Source: Geodermatophilus obscurus
GTDB taxonomy: Bacteria > Actinomycetota > Actinomycetes > Mycobacteriales > Geodermatophilaceae
Length of the DNA: 34,805 nt
Reading direction: 5' to 3'
Assembly: GCF_900143215.1 (NCBI RefSeq)
Contig: NZ_FRDM01000037.1
Coordinates: 1 to 34,805, forward strand
The position numbers were made by a program, and so were the translations under genes. This document shows, piece by piece, positions 1-8,459 of the stretch; the first letter of the stretch is position 1, and every line of letters begins with the position of its first letter. Under the pieces are notes generated by a model. It ran no database searches, was not told the origin of the DNA, and saw only the letters and a program-made list of their open reading frames with translations.

Positions 1-17
1 GAGTGGCGTCCACCAAG

Positions 18-82
18 GTGGTGTGCGACGGCCCCGGTGAGCAGCGGGCCCCGTACGTGAAGGCGGCCACCGCGTGATCTTC
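18..82 (+). repeat. left inverted repeat of the IS256 element
   Basis: Contains the outer block 18-32 and inner block 69-82, both repeated inverted at the right end. The 36 bases between them have no counterpart at the right end, which points to an insertion here or a deletion there. Confidence 0.55.
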
Positions 83-116
83 TGGATACCTCTCACAGCC
101 CCAGGAGTTCGACGCG

Positions 117-1376
117 ATGACCGCTCCGAGCAGTATCGACCCTGCCCGCTTTCTGGACGAGCAGTTGGCCCAGGCCAGCCCTGATCTGCTGCGCCAGATG
201 CTGACCACCTTCATCAACACCCTCATGTCGGCCGAGGCCGACGCGGTCTGCGGTGCGGAGTACGGCGCCCGCTCGGCCGAGCGGGTCAACACCCGCAACG
301 GCTACCGGTCCCGGGACTTCGACACCCGCGCCGGCACGCTGGACGTCGCCATTCCGAAGCTGCGCTCGGGCTCGTACTTCCCCGACTGGCTGCTCGAGCG
401 CCGCCGCCGGGCGGAGCGGGCGCTGACCACCGTGGTCGCGACCTGCTACCTGCTCGGGGTCTCCACTCGGCGGATGGAGAAGCTGGTGGAGTCCCTGGGC
501 ATCACCCGCCTGTCGAAGTCGCAGGTCAGCGAGATGGCCAAGGACCTCGACGCCCAGGTGGCCGACTTCCGGCACCGGCCGCTGGACGCCGGCCCGTACA
601 CGTTCCTCGCCGCCGACGCCCTCGTCCTGAAGGTCCGCGAGGGCGGCCGGGTGGTCAACGTGCACGCCCTGGTGGCCACCGGGGTGAACGCCGACGGGCA
701 CCGGGAGATCCTCGGCCTGCAGGTCACCAGTGCCGAGGACGGCGCCGGCTGGCTGGCGTTCTTCCGCGACCTGACCGCCCGCGGCCTGACCGGCGTGGCG
801 CTGGTGACCTCCGATGCGCACCGCGGGCTGGTCGACGCGATCGGCGCGACCCTGCCCGGGGCGGCCTGGCAGCGCTGTAGAACGCACTACGCGGCCAACC
901 TGATGGCGGCGACGCCGAAGGCGTCCTGGCCGTGGGTGCGAGCGTTGCTGCACTCGGTTTACGACCAGCCCGACGCCGCCTCGGTGCACGCCCAGTTCGA
1001 CCGGGTGCTCGACGCGCTGGCCGACAAGCTGCCGCGGGTGGCCGAGCACCTCGAGCAGGCGCGGGCCGACGTGCTGGCCTTCACCGCCTTCCCCAAGGAG
1101 GTCTGGCGGCAGATCTGGTCCAACAACCCCTCCGAGCGGCTCAACCGGGAGATCCGCCGGCGCACCGACGTGGTCGGCATCTTCCCCGACCGCGACGCTC
1201 TCATCCGCCTGGTCGGCGCCGTGCTCGCCGAGCAGCACGACGAGTGGGCCGAAGGCCGCCGCTACCTCGGCCTCGACGTCCTCGCCCGCAGCCGCATGCG
1301 ACCGGTCACCGAGCACACCACCTCCACCGGCGCCGAGGAGGTGACCACCCCGACCCTTCCGGCGCTCAGCGCCTGA
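117..1376 (+). CDS. IS256-family transposase (mutator type)
   Basis: A 419-residue DDE transposase that would cut and rejoin the ends of its own insertion sequence. The length is normal for the family. The likely catalytic triad is visible: D167 in AADALV, D233 in TSDAHRG and E340 in NNPSERLNREIRRRTDVVGIFP-type context, the family signature around the final glutamate. A C-x2-H pair (RCRTHYAANL, about residues 253-262) precedes the last acidic residue, as is usual in IS256 and MuDR relatives. The frame is intact from ATG 117, so the element may be active. Inverted repeats flank it, and the following reductase gene begins 216 bases downstream. A clear family assignment. Confidence 0.95.
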   Translation: MTAPSSIDPARFLDEQLAQASPDLLRQMLTTFINTLMSAEADAVCGAEYGARSAERVNTRNGYRSRDFDTRAGTLDVAIPKLRSGSYFPDWLLERRRRAERALTTVVATCYLLGVSTRRMEKLVESLGITRLSKSQVSEMAKDLDAQVADFRHRPLDAGPYTFLAADALVLKVREGGRVVNVHALVATGVNADGHREILGLQVTSAEDGAGWLAFFRDLTARGLTGVALVTSDAHRGLVDAIGATLPGAAWQRCRTHYAANLMAATPKASWPWVRALLHSVYDQPDAASVHAQFDRVLDALADKLPRVAEHLEQARADVLAFTAFPKEVWRQIWSNNPSERLNREIRRRTDVVGIFPDRDALIRLVGAVLAEQHDEWAEGRRYLGLDVLARSRMRPVTEHTTSTGAEEVTTPTLPALSA

Positions 1377-1383
1377 CCGACAT

Positions 1384-1413
1384 GAAGATCACGCGGTAGC
1401 CGTCACACACCAC
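1384..1413 (-). repeat. right inverted repeat of the IS256 element
   Basis: Reads, from outside in on the minus strand, gtggtgtgtgacggc then accgcgtgatcttc, matching the two left-end blocks in order but with one base between them rather than 36. It begins 8 bases after the transposase stop codon. Confidence 0.55.
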
Positions 1414-1592
1414 GCCAGCGGGCTTGACCCGAGCGCGATCGTCCGACGACTGAATCGAGACGTGCCGGACCATCGCTGCCCCGTCGTCACAGCGGCAGCT
1501 GCGACCACCCCGACGCGCAGCTCTGAGCCTGCTCGCGTGGGACGAAACCGGCCCGGGCGAGCCCACAACCAGCCCTGACGGAGGGATGTGCG

Positions 1593-2375
1593 ATGACCAG
1601 CGTGCTCGTCACCGGCGGCACCGGACAGCTCGGGCGCCGGGTGGTCCGCGCCCTGGCGGCCGACGGCCACACGGTGTGGATCCTGACCCGGAGCCCGGCC
1701 GCGCCGCCGGTGCCCGGCGCCGAGCTCCTGGTGGCGGACCTGAGCACCGGAGCCGGTCTGCGCCATGGGGTGGCCGGGACCACCGCGATCGTCCACTGCG
1801 CCACGGACCCCGCGGAGGTCCCGGACGGTCGACGTGGAAGGAACCGAGCGGCTGCTGGAGGCCGCCTGCGACACCGGCCGACCGCACGTCGTCCACGTCT
1901 CCATCGTCGGCATCGACCGAGTCCCGACGGACTACTACCGGTCCAAGCTGGCCGCCGAGGAGGCGATCGGGCGGTCCGGGCTCCCGTGGACCGTCCTGCG
2001 CACCACCCTGTTCCACGGCTTCGTGCTGCAGCTGCTCGACCGCATGACCGAGCTGCCGGTCGTACTCGTGCCGCGCGGGTGGCGGGTCCAGCCGATCGAC
2101 GTCGACGAGGTCGCCGGGCGACCGGCCGACGCCGTCGTCGCGGGCCCGGTGGGCAGGCTGCCCGACCTGGGCGGACCGGACGTGTTCCCCATGGTCGACC
2201 TCGTCCGGGACCGCATGTGCGAGGCACCGCGTCGACGGCCGGTCCTCGAACTCCCCTGGCCGGCGCGTTCGCCGCCGCCCTGCGAGCCGGCGCGAACCTC
2301 GTCCCGGGGAACCGCAGCGGTGGCCGCACCTGGCGGGAGTTCGTCGCCGGCCGGCCCCAGCCCGCGGAGAGGTGA
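1593..2375 (+). pseudogene. NAD(P)-binding NmrA/SDR-type reductase, two compensating frameshifts
   Basis: An atypical short-chain dehydrogenase of the NmrA-like type, about 260 residues if both frames are joined. The N-terminal dinucleotide-binding motif VTGGTGQLGRR is intact, followed by the VHCATDP strand end. An extra G at about 1827-1828 then shifts the frame to one reading DVEGTERLLEAACDTGRPH, with the conserved YYRSKLAAEE segment. A C-run at 2253-2256 appears one base short, after which the original frame resumes (AGAFAAALRAGANLVPGN) and ends at TGA 2373. The start ATG has a good Shine-Dalgarno (gacggaggg). Joining the frames restores a full-length protein, so either sequencing errors or recent decay would explain it. 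Substrate unknown. Confidence 0.8.
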
Positions 2376-2380
2376 CGACC

Positions 2381-2463
2381 ATGACGACCAGCACGGACGT
2401 CCTCGTCGTCGGCGCCGGTCCGACCGGGCTCACGCTGACCTGCGACCTGCGCCACGATCTGAG
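2381..2463 (+). pseudogene. 5' fragment of an FAD-dependent monooxygenase
   Basis: Starts 5 bases after the reductase stop codon and reads MTTSTDVLVVGAGPTGLTLT, the classic N-terminal FAD-binding GxGxxG strand-turn-helix of PheA/TfdB-type aromatic hydroxylases, which are normally about 400-550 residues. Family resemblance is lost after about 25 codons. The rest up to 2671 shows no recognisable continuation in any frame. I read it as the stub left by a deletion that removed most of the gene. It was probably once the second gene of an operon with the reductase. Confidence 0.6.
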
Positions 2464-2671
2464 GCGCCGTCACGGTCGGGTGGGGCCGTACGCACTCAGG
2501 CAGGACCGCACTCAGGCACGACCTCGGCCGCCGCTGGCCGGCATCGGCGGTCCTGGCGCCCTGACGCCGACCGAGCGGTCGGCGCCGATCGCCCGGTCGA
2601 CATCAGGAGCCGACGGCCCTGGCAGCCCCGGGTGGGCAGGCCCGTTCTGCGGCAGTGCGTGACCCCGCCGA

Positions 2672-2986
2672 TCAGGGCGACACCCGCGTCGTTCCGGGAT
2701 GTTCGTCGAGCACGTCGAGGTCACGGAAGGCGAGGGGACCTTCCGCCAACGCGGCGGCCTTCTCGGCCAACGCGGTGGTCTCGGGGAGCCGGGAGTTCTG
2801 CATCGCCGCCTCGTAGGAGTCGAAGAAGGCGATGACGGTCACCTGGTGGGGATCGCTTCGGTCCCGGGTCAGGATCGAACGTCGGAGGGTGGCCGTTCCT
2901 TCAGTGGCCCGTTCCCACTTCTCGTAGAGGGCCTCCAACTCCTCGATGTCCCTGCTGCGCATCTCGACGATCTGGATGAAGCTCAT
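2672..2986 (-). CDS. small ABM-like (dimeric alpha/beta barrel) protein
   Basis: A 104-residue protein starting MSFIQIVEMRSRDIEEL with an AG-rich ribosome site just upstream (agagaga). The pattern strand-helix (LEALYEKWERATEGTATL), strand (RSILTRDRSDPHQVTVIAFF), DSYEAAMQNSRLPET helix and a last FRDLDVLDE strand is that of the antibiotic-biosynthesis monooxygenase-like ferredoxin folds. Small proteins of this type are common in actinobacteria and mostly uncharacterised. It lies 124 bases downstream of the flavin monooxygenase gene on the same strand, so the two may be co-transcribed. No catalytic residue can be assigned. The fold call is moderately sure and the function is unknown. Confidence 0.75.
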   Translation of the reverse strand: MSFIQIVEMRSRDIEELEALYEKWERATEGTATLRRSILTRDRSDPHQVTVIAFFDSYEAAMQNSRLPETTALAEKAAALAEGPLAFRDLDVLDEHPGTTRVSP

Positions 2987-3110
2987 CGCATTCTCTCTTC
3001 TCGTTGATCTCGGGCTGGCTGGTGGAAGTTCCTCCGGCCAGATGAGGACGTTCTGGAGGTGGATGCCGGCGCAGGTGTTCGACGTGCTCACCGACGGGAT
3101 GGGACGACAC

Positions 3111-4394
3111 TCACCGGCTGCCGACCGGAGCCGGTTCAGGCGGCAGTTCCGACTGCGCTGCAGGACTGGGCAGTTGCCGACCGGTTGCGCCCTCGCGAGT
3201 CGACGGGTGGTCGCGGTGGGACGTCCAGCGGCGGCCTGGTCCGGTCCGGCGGTCGATGGCCGTGGCGAGGCGTCGAGCCTGGCCGCCGACTGCGCCGATC
3301 TGGCCCGGTCCGGCACGGAAGCCGATGAACCACAGACCTGCCGGGGTCTGGCCGGCGGTCGCGCCGAGCGGACGCCCCCGGTCGTCGAGGACACCGAGGT
3401 GGCCGAGGAGGGGTGCCAGCCCGGTGCGGTACCCGGTGGCGGCGATGACGGTGTCGACGTCGGCCCGGTTGCCATCGGCGAGTTGAGCACCGCGCTCGTC
3501 GAGCGCGGTGACGCCCGCGACCACCTGGAGGCGGCCGGCCCTGATGGCGGTCAGGACGTCCCGATCGACGACGGCGGGGGCTTCACCGGTGCGGGCCAGG
3601 CGCTGGAACGGGCCCTCGACAGGGGCGGGGAGCCCGTGACCGGTGAGGTCGCCGACGACGAGACGCCGCAGCAGCGCCATCTGGGCGTCGGCCACCCGGG
3701 GCGGGACACGGAGCAGCAGCATCGCGGCCGGGTCACCGGGTAGACCGCCGATCGAGCGCAGCAGGATGTTGGGCGGCGTCCGGACGGCGAGCCGGACCCG
3801 TCGGGCGCCGCCGTCGGCCAACTCCGCGGCGATCTCCATCCCGGAACAGCCGGCTCCGACGACGAGCACGTCGCGGCCCTGGAAACCGGCCGGGTTGCGG
3901 TAGGCGGCGGCGTGGACCAGGTCGCCGAGGAACCGGCTGCGGCCAGGCCAGTCGGGGATGAACGGAACCTGCAGCAGGCCGGTCGCGACGACGACGTCGG
4001 AGGCCACGAGCTCGCCGCGAGGTGTGCGCACCACCCAGCGGTGGCGCGGCCGGCAGCCGTCGTCCTCGGGTCCGACCGGATCGATCCGGAGCACCGGCGT
4101 GCCGAGGCGGACGTCGAGTCCGTGGTGGGCGGCATAGGCCTCCAGGTACCGCACCATGTCGTCGCGGCTCGGGAACATGCCGGCGCCGCGCGGAAACCGC
4201 AGGCCAGGGAGCTGGGAGAACGGGCGACTGGTGTTCAGCCGGAGCCGGTCGTGGCGACCGCGCCAGGGCGCTGCCAGCACGTCGGCCCGCTCCAGCACCG
4301 TCACCGGGATCCCGCGGCGCTGGAGTTCGGCCGCGGTGCCCAGCCCGGCCGGGCCGGCTCCGACGACCAGCACGGGCTCACGTTCCTCGACCAC
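3111..4394 (-). CDS. flavin-containing monooxygenase (FMO/BVMO-like)
   Basis: A 427-residue NAD(P)H- and FAD-dependent monooxygenase. The FAD site VVGAGPAG is at about residues 10-17, the family fingerprint FLGDLVHAAAYR at 155-166 and the NADP site VVGAGCSG at about 178-185, followed by the ATGYRTGLAP motif of the C-terminal part. I chose GTG 4394 because a strong Shine-Dalgarno (gaggagga) precedes it and the FAD strand then begins at residue 7; the frame stays open upstream to 4514 without a better site. It is divergent from the LuxR regulator across 143 bases, which suggests that regulator controls it. Enzymes of this class oxidise heteroatoms or ketones; the substrate cannot be read from sequence. 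The last ~35 residues are low-complexity. Confidence 0.88.
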   Translation of the reverse strand: MVEEREPVLVVGAGPAGLGTAAELQRRGIPVTVLERADVLAAPWRGRHDRLRLNTSRPFSQLPGLRFPRGAGMFPSRDDMVRYLEAYAAHHGLDVRLGTPVLRIDPVGPEDDGCRPRHRWVVRTPRGELVASDVVVATGLLQVPFIPDWPGRSRFLGDLVHAAAYRNPAGFQGRDVLVVGAGCSGMEIAAELADGGARRVRLAVRTPPNILLRSIGGLPGDPAAMLLLRVPPRVADAQMALLRRLVVGDLTGHGLPAPVEGPFQRLARTGEAPAVVDRDVLTAIRAGRLQVVAGVTALDERGAQLADGNRADVDTVIAATGYRTGLAPLLGHLGVLDDRGRPLGATAGQTPAGLWFIGFRAGPGQIGAVGGQARRLATAIDRRTGPGRRWTSHRDHPSTREGATGRQLPSPAAQSELPPEPAPVGSR

Positions 4395-4537
4395 GGTTCC
4401 TCCTCGACTGATCCGTCCCCGTCGGTGCTCAGCGTGGGAGCAGCCACCGCGCGCGGGCCATCCCGCACCTGCGGGGGTTCTGGCCATCCCGCCGGGCGGG
4501 GTGGACACCACCACCGGAGCGGCGGACCGTTGCCGGA

Positions 4538-5743
4538 GTGGGACTCGTCCCGGCGGATTCGGCCCGGCGTGCCGCGAGAAGCGCCATCACCCGGCTGTGC
4601 GCGGGCGGTCTGCCTCCCCTTGAACTGCTCCAGCAGGTCGCCGAGCGGGTCCGCGCCGCGGTGCCGTACGTGTCCGCGGGCTGGCAGCTGACCGATCCCG
4701 CGACCCTGCTCGGCACCAGCGGGTTCGCGGTGGACGTCGACCCCGCAACCCACCTGCAGCTCATCGAGAACGAGCTCACCGGCGCCGACTTCATCCCGTT
4801 CACCCTGGTCGCCCGCTCCCCGGCTGCGGCGCTCACCCTGTCGGCCACCACCGGCGGGCAACTGGACCGCAGCGCCCGGTACCGGACCATCAACGCCACG
4901 AACGGCTGGGGCGACGAACTCCGCGCGGTGTTCCGCTCCGGCGGTGCCGCATGGGGGCAGGTGTGCCTGGCCCGTGCAGCCGGCGAACCGGCCTTCGGTC
5001 CGGACGACACCGCGTTCCTCACCGCCGTCTGCGGGGAGATCGGGGACGGCCTGCGCAGCGCGCTGCTGCTGGACAGCGCCTGCTCCGCTGCGCCCGGACG
5101 AGCCCCCGGCCTGGTGGTGCTCCAGGACGACGGTTCGGTCGAGGCCGTGTCCGACGACGCCGTCCACTGGCTGGCGGAGCTGCCCGACGAGGGCCTCGAG
5201 CTCCCGCCGGTGGTCTACGAGGTGGCCCGGCGTGCCCGGTCGCTCGCCGACACCGGTCGCCCCGGACTCCCCGCGCGGGCGCGGGTCCGGGTGCCGTCGC
5301 AGCACTGGCTGGTGCTGCACGGGACCCGGCTGCGCCCGGTCGCATCCCGGCAGCCCACCACCGCCGTCGTCGTCGAGCAGGCCCACCGCGCCGAACTGGT
5401 GCCCCTCATCGTGGCGGCCCACGAGCTGACGCCCCGGGAGCGCGAAATCACCGAGATGCTGGTGCGCGGCCTGTCGACCGCCGAGATCGCCGCCACGCTG
5501 TGGCTGTCCCCGTACACCGTCCGCGACCACGTCAAGGCGGTCTTCGGCAAGCTGGGCGTCCGCAGCCGGCCCGAACTGACCGCCATGCTGTTCCACGAGC
5601 ACTACGCGGCCGGTGCTCAGAGGGCAGCGGCGACCCCGAGTCGGGCCGCCTCAGGCGATGGGCACCGCCCCGAGCCGATCGACTCCGGCGACGTCGGTCG
5701 GCGGCAAGCTGCACGCTTCCGGGACGCGATTCGGGCGCCGTGA
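4538..5743 (+). CDS. LuxR-family transcriptional regulator with N-terminal GAF-like domain
   Basis: A 401-residue regulator with GTG start. Residues ~15-175 resemble a GAF-type sensor. A middle region (residues ~180-300) may be a PAS-like segment. The C-terminal LuxR helix-turn-helix is clear: LTPREREITEMLVRGLSTAE, then IAATLWLSPYTVRDHVKAVF and GKLGVRSRPEL (about residues 300-350). There is no receiver domain, so it is not a typical response regulator. About 45 low-complexity residues follow the HTH before the stop. It faces the flavin monooxygenase gene head to head, making that gene its most likely target. The signal it senses is unknown. Confidence 0.88.
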   Translation: MGLVPADSARRAARSAITRLCAGGLPPLELLQQVAERVRAAVPYVSAGWQLTDPATLLGTSGFAVDVDPATHLQLIENELTGADFIPFTLVARSPAAALTLSATTGGQLDRSARYRTINATNGWGDELRAVFRSGGAAWGQVCLARAAGEPAFGPDDTAFLTAVCGEIGDGLRSALLLDSACSAAPGRAPGLVVLQDDGSVEAVSDDAVHWLAELPDEGLELPPVVYEVARRARSLADTGRPGLPARARVRVPSQHWLVLHGTRLRPVASRQPTTAVVVEQAHRAELVPLIVAAHELTPREREITEMLVRGLSTAEIAATLWLSPYTVRDHVKAVFGKLGVRSRPELTAMLFHEHYAAGAQRAAATPSRAASGDGHRPEPIDSGDVGRRQAARFRDAIRAP

Positions 5744-5831
5744 CGGCTACGCGCACCGAAGAGCCTGCCACCGAGGCGGTCCCGACGTCCGCACTGGCCC
5801 GACGTCCTCAGCCAGGCGACACCGACGTCCG

Positions 5832-6002
5832 TCAGTGGCCGACCGGGGAGGCTGTGCCCGCCCGGGAGGACGCCCGAAGCGCATCCGTCGGCGACGCGAC
5901 CAGCGCCTCCAGCTGCACGTCGACCGACGGGGCTGGCTCTTCGTCCGCCCAGTACAGCACCCTGGCGGCGAGCCCCTTCACGAATCGGAGCAGCATCCGC
6001 AC
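5832..6002 (-). CDS. 56-residue protein repeating the SNF2 helicase C-terminal tail
   Basis: An open frame from GTG 6002 (or ATG 5996) to TGA 5832, preceded by a strong Shine-Dalgarno (ggggagaggagg) at good spacing. Its core, GLAARVLYWADEEPAPS then VDVQLEALVASPTDAL, aligns with the tail of the SNF2 helicase at 13224-15368 (GLAARALDGSDEEVPSS then ADVQLEALVTLLTEAL). By eye about 60 of 76 bases match between 5899-5974 and the corresponding helicase 3' end. It sits 117 bases downstream of the ABC permease on the same strand. It is either a duplicated helicase remnant that happens to keep a ribosome site, or a real small protein sharing a tail peptide with the helicase. Function unknown. Confidence 0.55.
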   Translation of the reverse strand: MRMLLRFVKGLAARVLYWADEEPAPSVDVQLEALVASPTDALRASSRAGTASPVGH

Positions 6003-6119
6003 GACTGCCCTCCTCTCCCCAGGGAGAATCAGAACGCGTAGGGCCCGGACCGGCCAGGCGTCGAGCCGCGTGCGGCCGCGGCGTGGCCGCCGATCGGTCC
6101 GGCACTCCCCGGTCGCCGC

Positions 6120-6959
6120 TCATCGGTCGTCCCCGCGCCAGTGGAAGGTGCGCACGCAGACGAGGACGCCGGCGACCAGCCAGGCCGCCAGGACCAAGGC
6201 GGTGGATCCGTGATCCCACGTGCCGGTCGGCTCGATGGCGGCGGCGTCGTCCGGCAGGAAGACGGACCGCATGCCCTGGGTCATCCACTTCAGCGGGAAG
6301 ACGGCGGCCACCTGCTGCATCCACCCCGGCAGCTCGGAGAAGACGATGAACACGCCTGAGAAGAACTGCAGCACGACGGCGAACCCCGGGATCCCGGCGC
6401 CCGCCGCCCGGGCACTGCCGACGAAGGACGACACCGCGATGCCGAGCACCGTGCCGGCCAGCATGCCCAGCAGCACGACCCAGGCGAAGGTGGCCCAGCG
6501 TCCGGCGTCCTCGGGCAGGGGGACGTCGTAGGCCAGCGCGGCCACACCGAGGAGCAGCGTCAACTGCGCGGCCGTGGCGACCACCACCTGGCCGGCCTTG
6601 CCGATGGCGTACGCCAGCGCCGGAGTGCCGAGGGTCTGGAGCCGGAGGAGGTCGCCGCGCTCCCGTTCCTCGGCGATGGCGGTGCCGACGCTCTGGAAGC
6701 TGGTCAGCATGACCCCGGTCGCGGCGATGCCGGCGAGGAAGTACTGGTGGGAGCCGACTCCGGGTGCCACCTCCTCCTCGCCGAAGATGGAGCCGAAGAT
6801 CACCAGCATCACGACCGGATACGCGAAGGAGAACGCCACCTGTCCGGGATCGCGGCGGAACAACCGGAGTTCGAGCCCGACGCGGGCCCGGCCGATGCGC
6901 GCCGCGCTCGGCGGGGCGGGGCGTCGGCCGACCGGCTCGTCGGTCGCGGCGGCGGTCAT
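6120..6959 (-). CDS. ABC-2 type transporter permease
   Basis: A 279-residue integral membrane protein with about six hydrophobic segments: near residues 40-57, 72-90, 120-142, 157-180, 190-212 and 250-270. It resembles DrrB-like and other ABC-2 exporters of drugs, lipids or polyketides. The conserved segment AEERERGDLLRLQTLGTP lies after the second helix. Its ATG overlaps the stop of the upstream ATPase gene by four bases (6956-6959), a sign of translational coupling and of one complex: two ATPase plus two permease subunits in the cell membrane. The cargo cannot be told from sequence. Confidence 0.9.
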   Translation of the reverse strand: MTAAATDEPVGRRPAPPSAARIGRARVGLELRLFRRDPGQVAFSFAYPVVMLVIFGSIFGEEEVAPGVGSHQYFLAGIAATGVMLTSFQSVGTAIAEERERGDLLRLQTLGTPALAYAIGKAGQVVVATAAQLTLLLGVAALAYDVPLPEDAGRWATFAWVVLLGMLAGTVLGIAVSSFVGSARAAGAGIPGFAVVLQFFSGVFIVFSELPGWMQQVAAVFPLKWMTQGMRSVFLPDDAAAIEPTGTWDHGSTALVLAAWLVAGVLVCVRTFHWRGDDR

Positions 6960-7936
6960 CGGGAGTCACCTCGGCCGATTCCCGAGCGCACCGGGCCCGG
7001 GGTCGGCGTGGTGGCGATGAGCCGCAGGTACACCTCCTCCAGCCCGGGGCGGGTGACGGTCAGGCCGGGCACCTCCGTCTCCGTCGCGGCGGCGAGCAGG
7101 CGGCGCAGCAGCGCAGCCGGGGTCGGCGTGACCACCTCGCGCTGCATGCCGTCCTCGGTCCAGCGCACCGTGGCCTCGCGTCGCAGCCGGGCACCCAGAC
7201 GGTCCGGTGGGGCCACCTCCACCAACCGGCCGTTGACGATGACCCCGACCCGGTCGGCGAGATGCGCGGCCTCGTCGAGGTAGTGGGTGGTCAGCAGCAC
7301 CGTCGTGCCGGCGTTGCGCAGTTCCTCGACCAGGGTCCAGAACTGCCGGCGCGCGGCCGGGTCGAGACCCGTGGTCGGCTCGTCGAGGAACAGCAGCTCC
7401 GGCTGGCCCTGGACGCCGAGAGCCACCTCCAGCCGCCGGCGCTGCCCCCCGGAGAGCCGGTCCACCCGGGTGTGCGCCGTCCCGGTCAGACCCACCGCGT
7501 CGACCAGCTCGGCGCCGTCGCGGACCAGAGCGTGGTAGTGCGCGTAGTGAGCGATCGTCTCGGCCACGGTGAGCGCGTCGCCGGCGCTCGTTCGCTGACC
7601 CACCACGCCGATCCGGTCCCGCCACCGGCGGCTGGCGACCGCGGGATCCTCGCCCAGCACCGTCACCTCACCGGCGTCCCGGCGGCGTAGCCCGGCCATG
7701 ATCTCCACCGTCGTGGTCTTGCCCGCCCCGTTCGGCCCCAGCAGGGCGAAGCACTCCCCGCGACGCACGTCCAGATCGACACCGTCGACCACGGTGCGCA
7801 TGCCGTAGCGCTTGACCAGCCCGCGCACGCGCACAGCCGGTCCACGTCGGAGCGCGGGCACACCGGGCGGGTGCGCAGGCTCGGCGACGCGGTCCCTTCC
7901 ACCGACCGGGGCGCGGAAGGCCGCTGAGGTGTTCAC
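6956..7936 (-). CDS. ABC transporter ATP-binding protein (DrrA-like)
   Basis: The ATPase of the exporter. Walker A GPNGAGKTT at about residues 67-75, the Q-loop near VVGQRTSAGD, signature LSGGQRRRLEVAL, Walker B LLFLDEPTTGLDP and the H-loop TTHYLDEAAHLADR are all intact. I place the start at GTG 7936, with ggagcaggga upstream, giving 326 residues. The same frame is open to ATG 8002 and further, so the first ~30 residues are uncertain. The C-terminal ~75 residues (ATVRWTEDG onwards) match the accessory domain typical of drug and lipid exporter ATPases. Overlaps the permease gene by four bases. Confidence 0.92.
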   Translation of the reverse strand: MNTSAAFRAPVGGRDRVAEPAHPPGVPALRRGPAVRVRGLVKRYGMRTVVDGVDLDVRRGECFALLGPNGAGKTTTVEIMAGLRRRDAGEVTVLGEDPAVASRRWRDRIGVVGQRTSAGDALTVAETIAHYAHYHALVRDGAELVDAVGLTGTAHTRVDRLSGGQRRRLEVALGVQGQPELLFLDEPTTGLDPAARRQFWTLVEELRNAGTTVLLTTHYLDEAAHLADRVGVIVNGRLVEVAPPDRLGARLRREATVRWTEDGMQREVVTPTPAALLRRLLAAATETEVPGLTVTRPGLEEVYLRLIATTPTPGPVRSGIGRGDSR

Positions 7937-8051
7937 GTTCCCTGCTCCCGTGCCATCGCTGCACTCCCCGGTGGGTCGTCCGGAGCCAGGAGGGCTCGTC
8001 ATGGCTGCGCCACGTCCGTGCGCAGTCCCCCGACCGACGGGTGGCGGCGGT

Positions 8052-8459
8052 TCACGGAACCGCACCTGGGGGCGGCCCGTCGGGCTCGTCGTCGGCCAGC
8101 CGCCGGACAGCGTCAGGCCACCTCACCGGCAGCTCGTCCGTCGCCCAGAAGACGAAGCGCGACGCGGCCATCCCCGTGCGGTGCCGAACCATCGTCGTCC
8201 GGTGGGGTTCGGCCCGGACGAACGCATCCAGCGCCGCGCGGTCCCGCCACGCCGACATCGTCCGGAAGGTCCGGTGGAGGGGCCGGGCCTCGAGCGCGAT
8301 TCCCAGCGCGCCGTCCGCAGTCATGACCTGCCGGCGGATCCGCAGCGCGTCCAGCAGGAAGGACGGCGTGCGCCTGACCTGGGTGAGGTGGAACTCCGAG
8401 GCCATGACGAGAGCCGGCCCCTGCCGCACGTCTACGGTCGTCCAGGGCAGATGGACCAT
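8052..8459 (-). CDS. ABM/DUF3291-like small protein
   Basis: A 135-residue protein with the strand-helix pattern of the dimeric alpha/beta barrel family. The segment LHRTFRTMSAWRDRAALDAF followed by VRAEPHRTTMVRHRTGMAAS and RFVFWATDELP is typical of DUF3291 and spheroidene-monooxygenase-like small proteins: a W-x-D stretch, then a PH motif. Its ATG lies 28 bases inside the 3' end of the MFS exporter gene, so it is probably translated with it and regulated by the same TetR system. It may modify or bind a small aromatic compound that the exporter handles, but that is inference. Confidence 0.75.
   Translation of the reverse strand: MVHLPWTTVDVRQGPALVMASEFHLTQVRRTPSFLLDALRIRRQVMTADGALGIALEARPLHRTFRTMSAWRDRAALDAFVRAEPHRTTMVRHRTGMAASRFVFWATDELPVRWPDAVRRLADDEPDGPPPGAVP

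Larger units (their letters stand above)
18..1413 (+). mobile_element. IS256-family insertion sequence
   Basis: One transposase gene is flanked by imperfect inverted repeats. The outer block (18-32, gtggtgtgcgacggc) is matched inverted at 1399-1413 with one mismatch. The inner block (69-82, accgcgtgatcttc) is matched perfectly at 1384-1397. The blocks are 36 bases apart on the left and one base apart on the right, so the ends are not symmetric. I could not find a convincing target-site duplication, so the outer limits are approximate. Confidence 0.7.

Noticed and set aside
3..77. Short open frame ending at TGA 77, possibly the 3' end of a gene cut by the window edge
   Set aside because: It lies inside the left inverted repeat of the insertion sequence and has no recognisable similarity.
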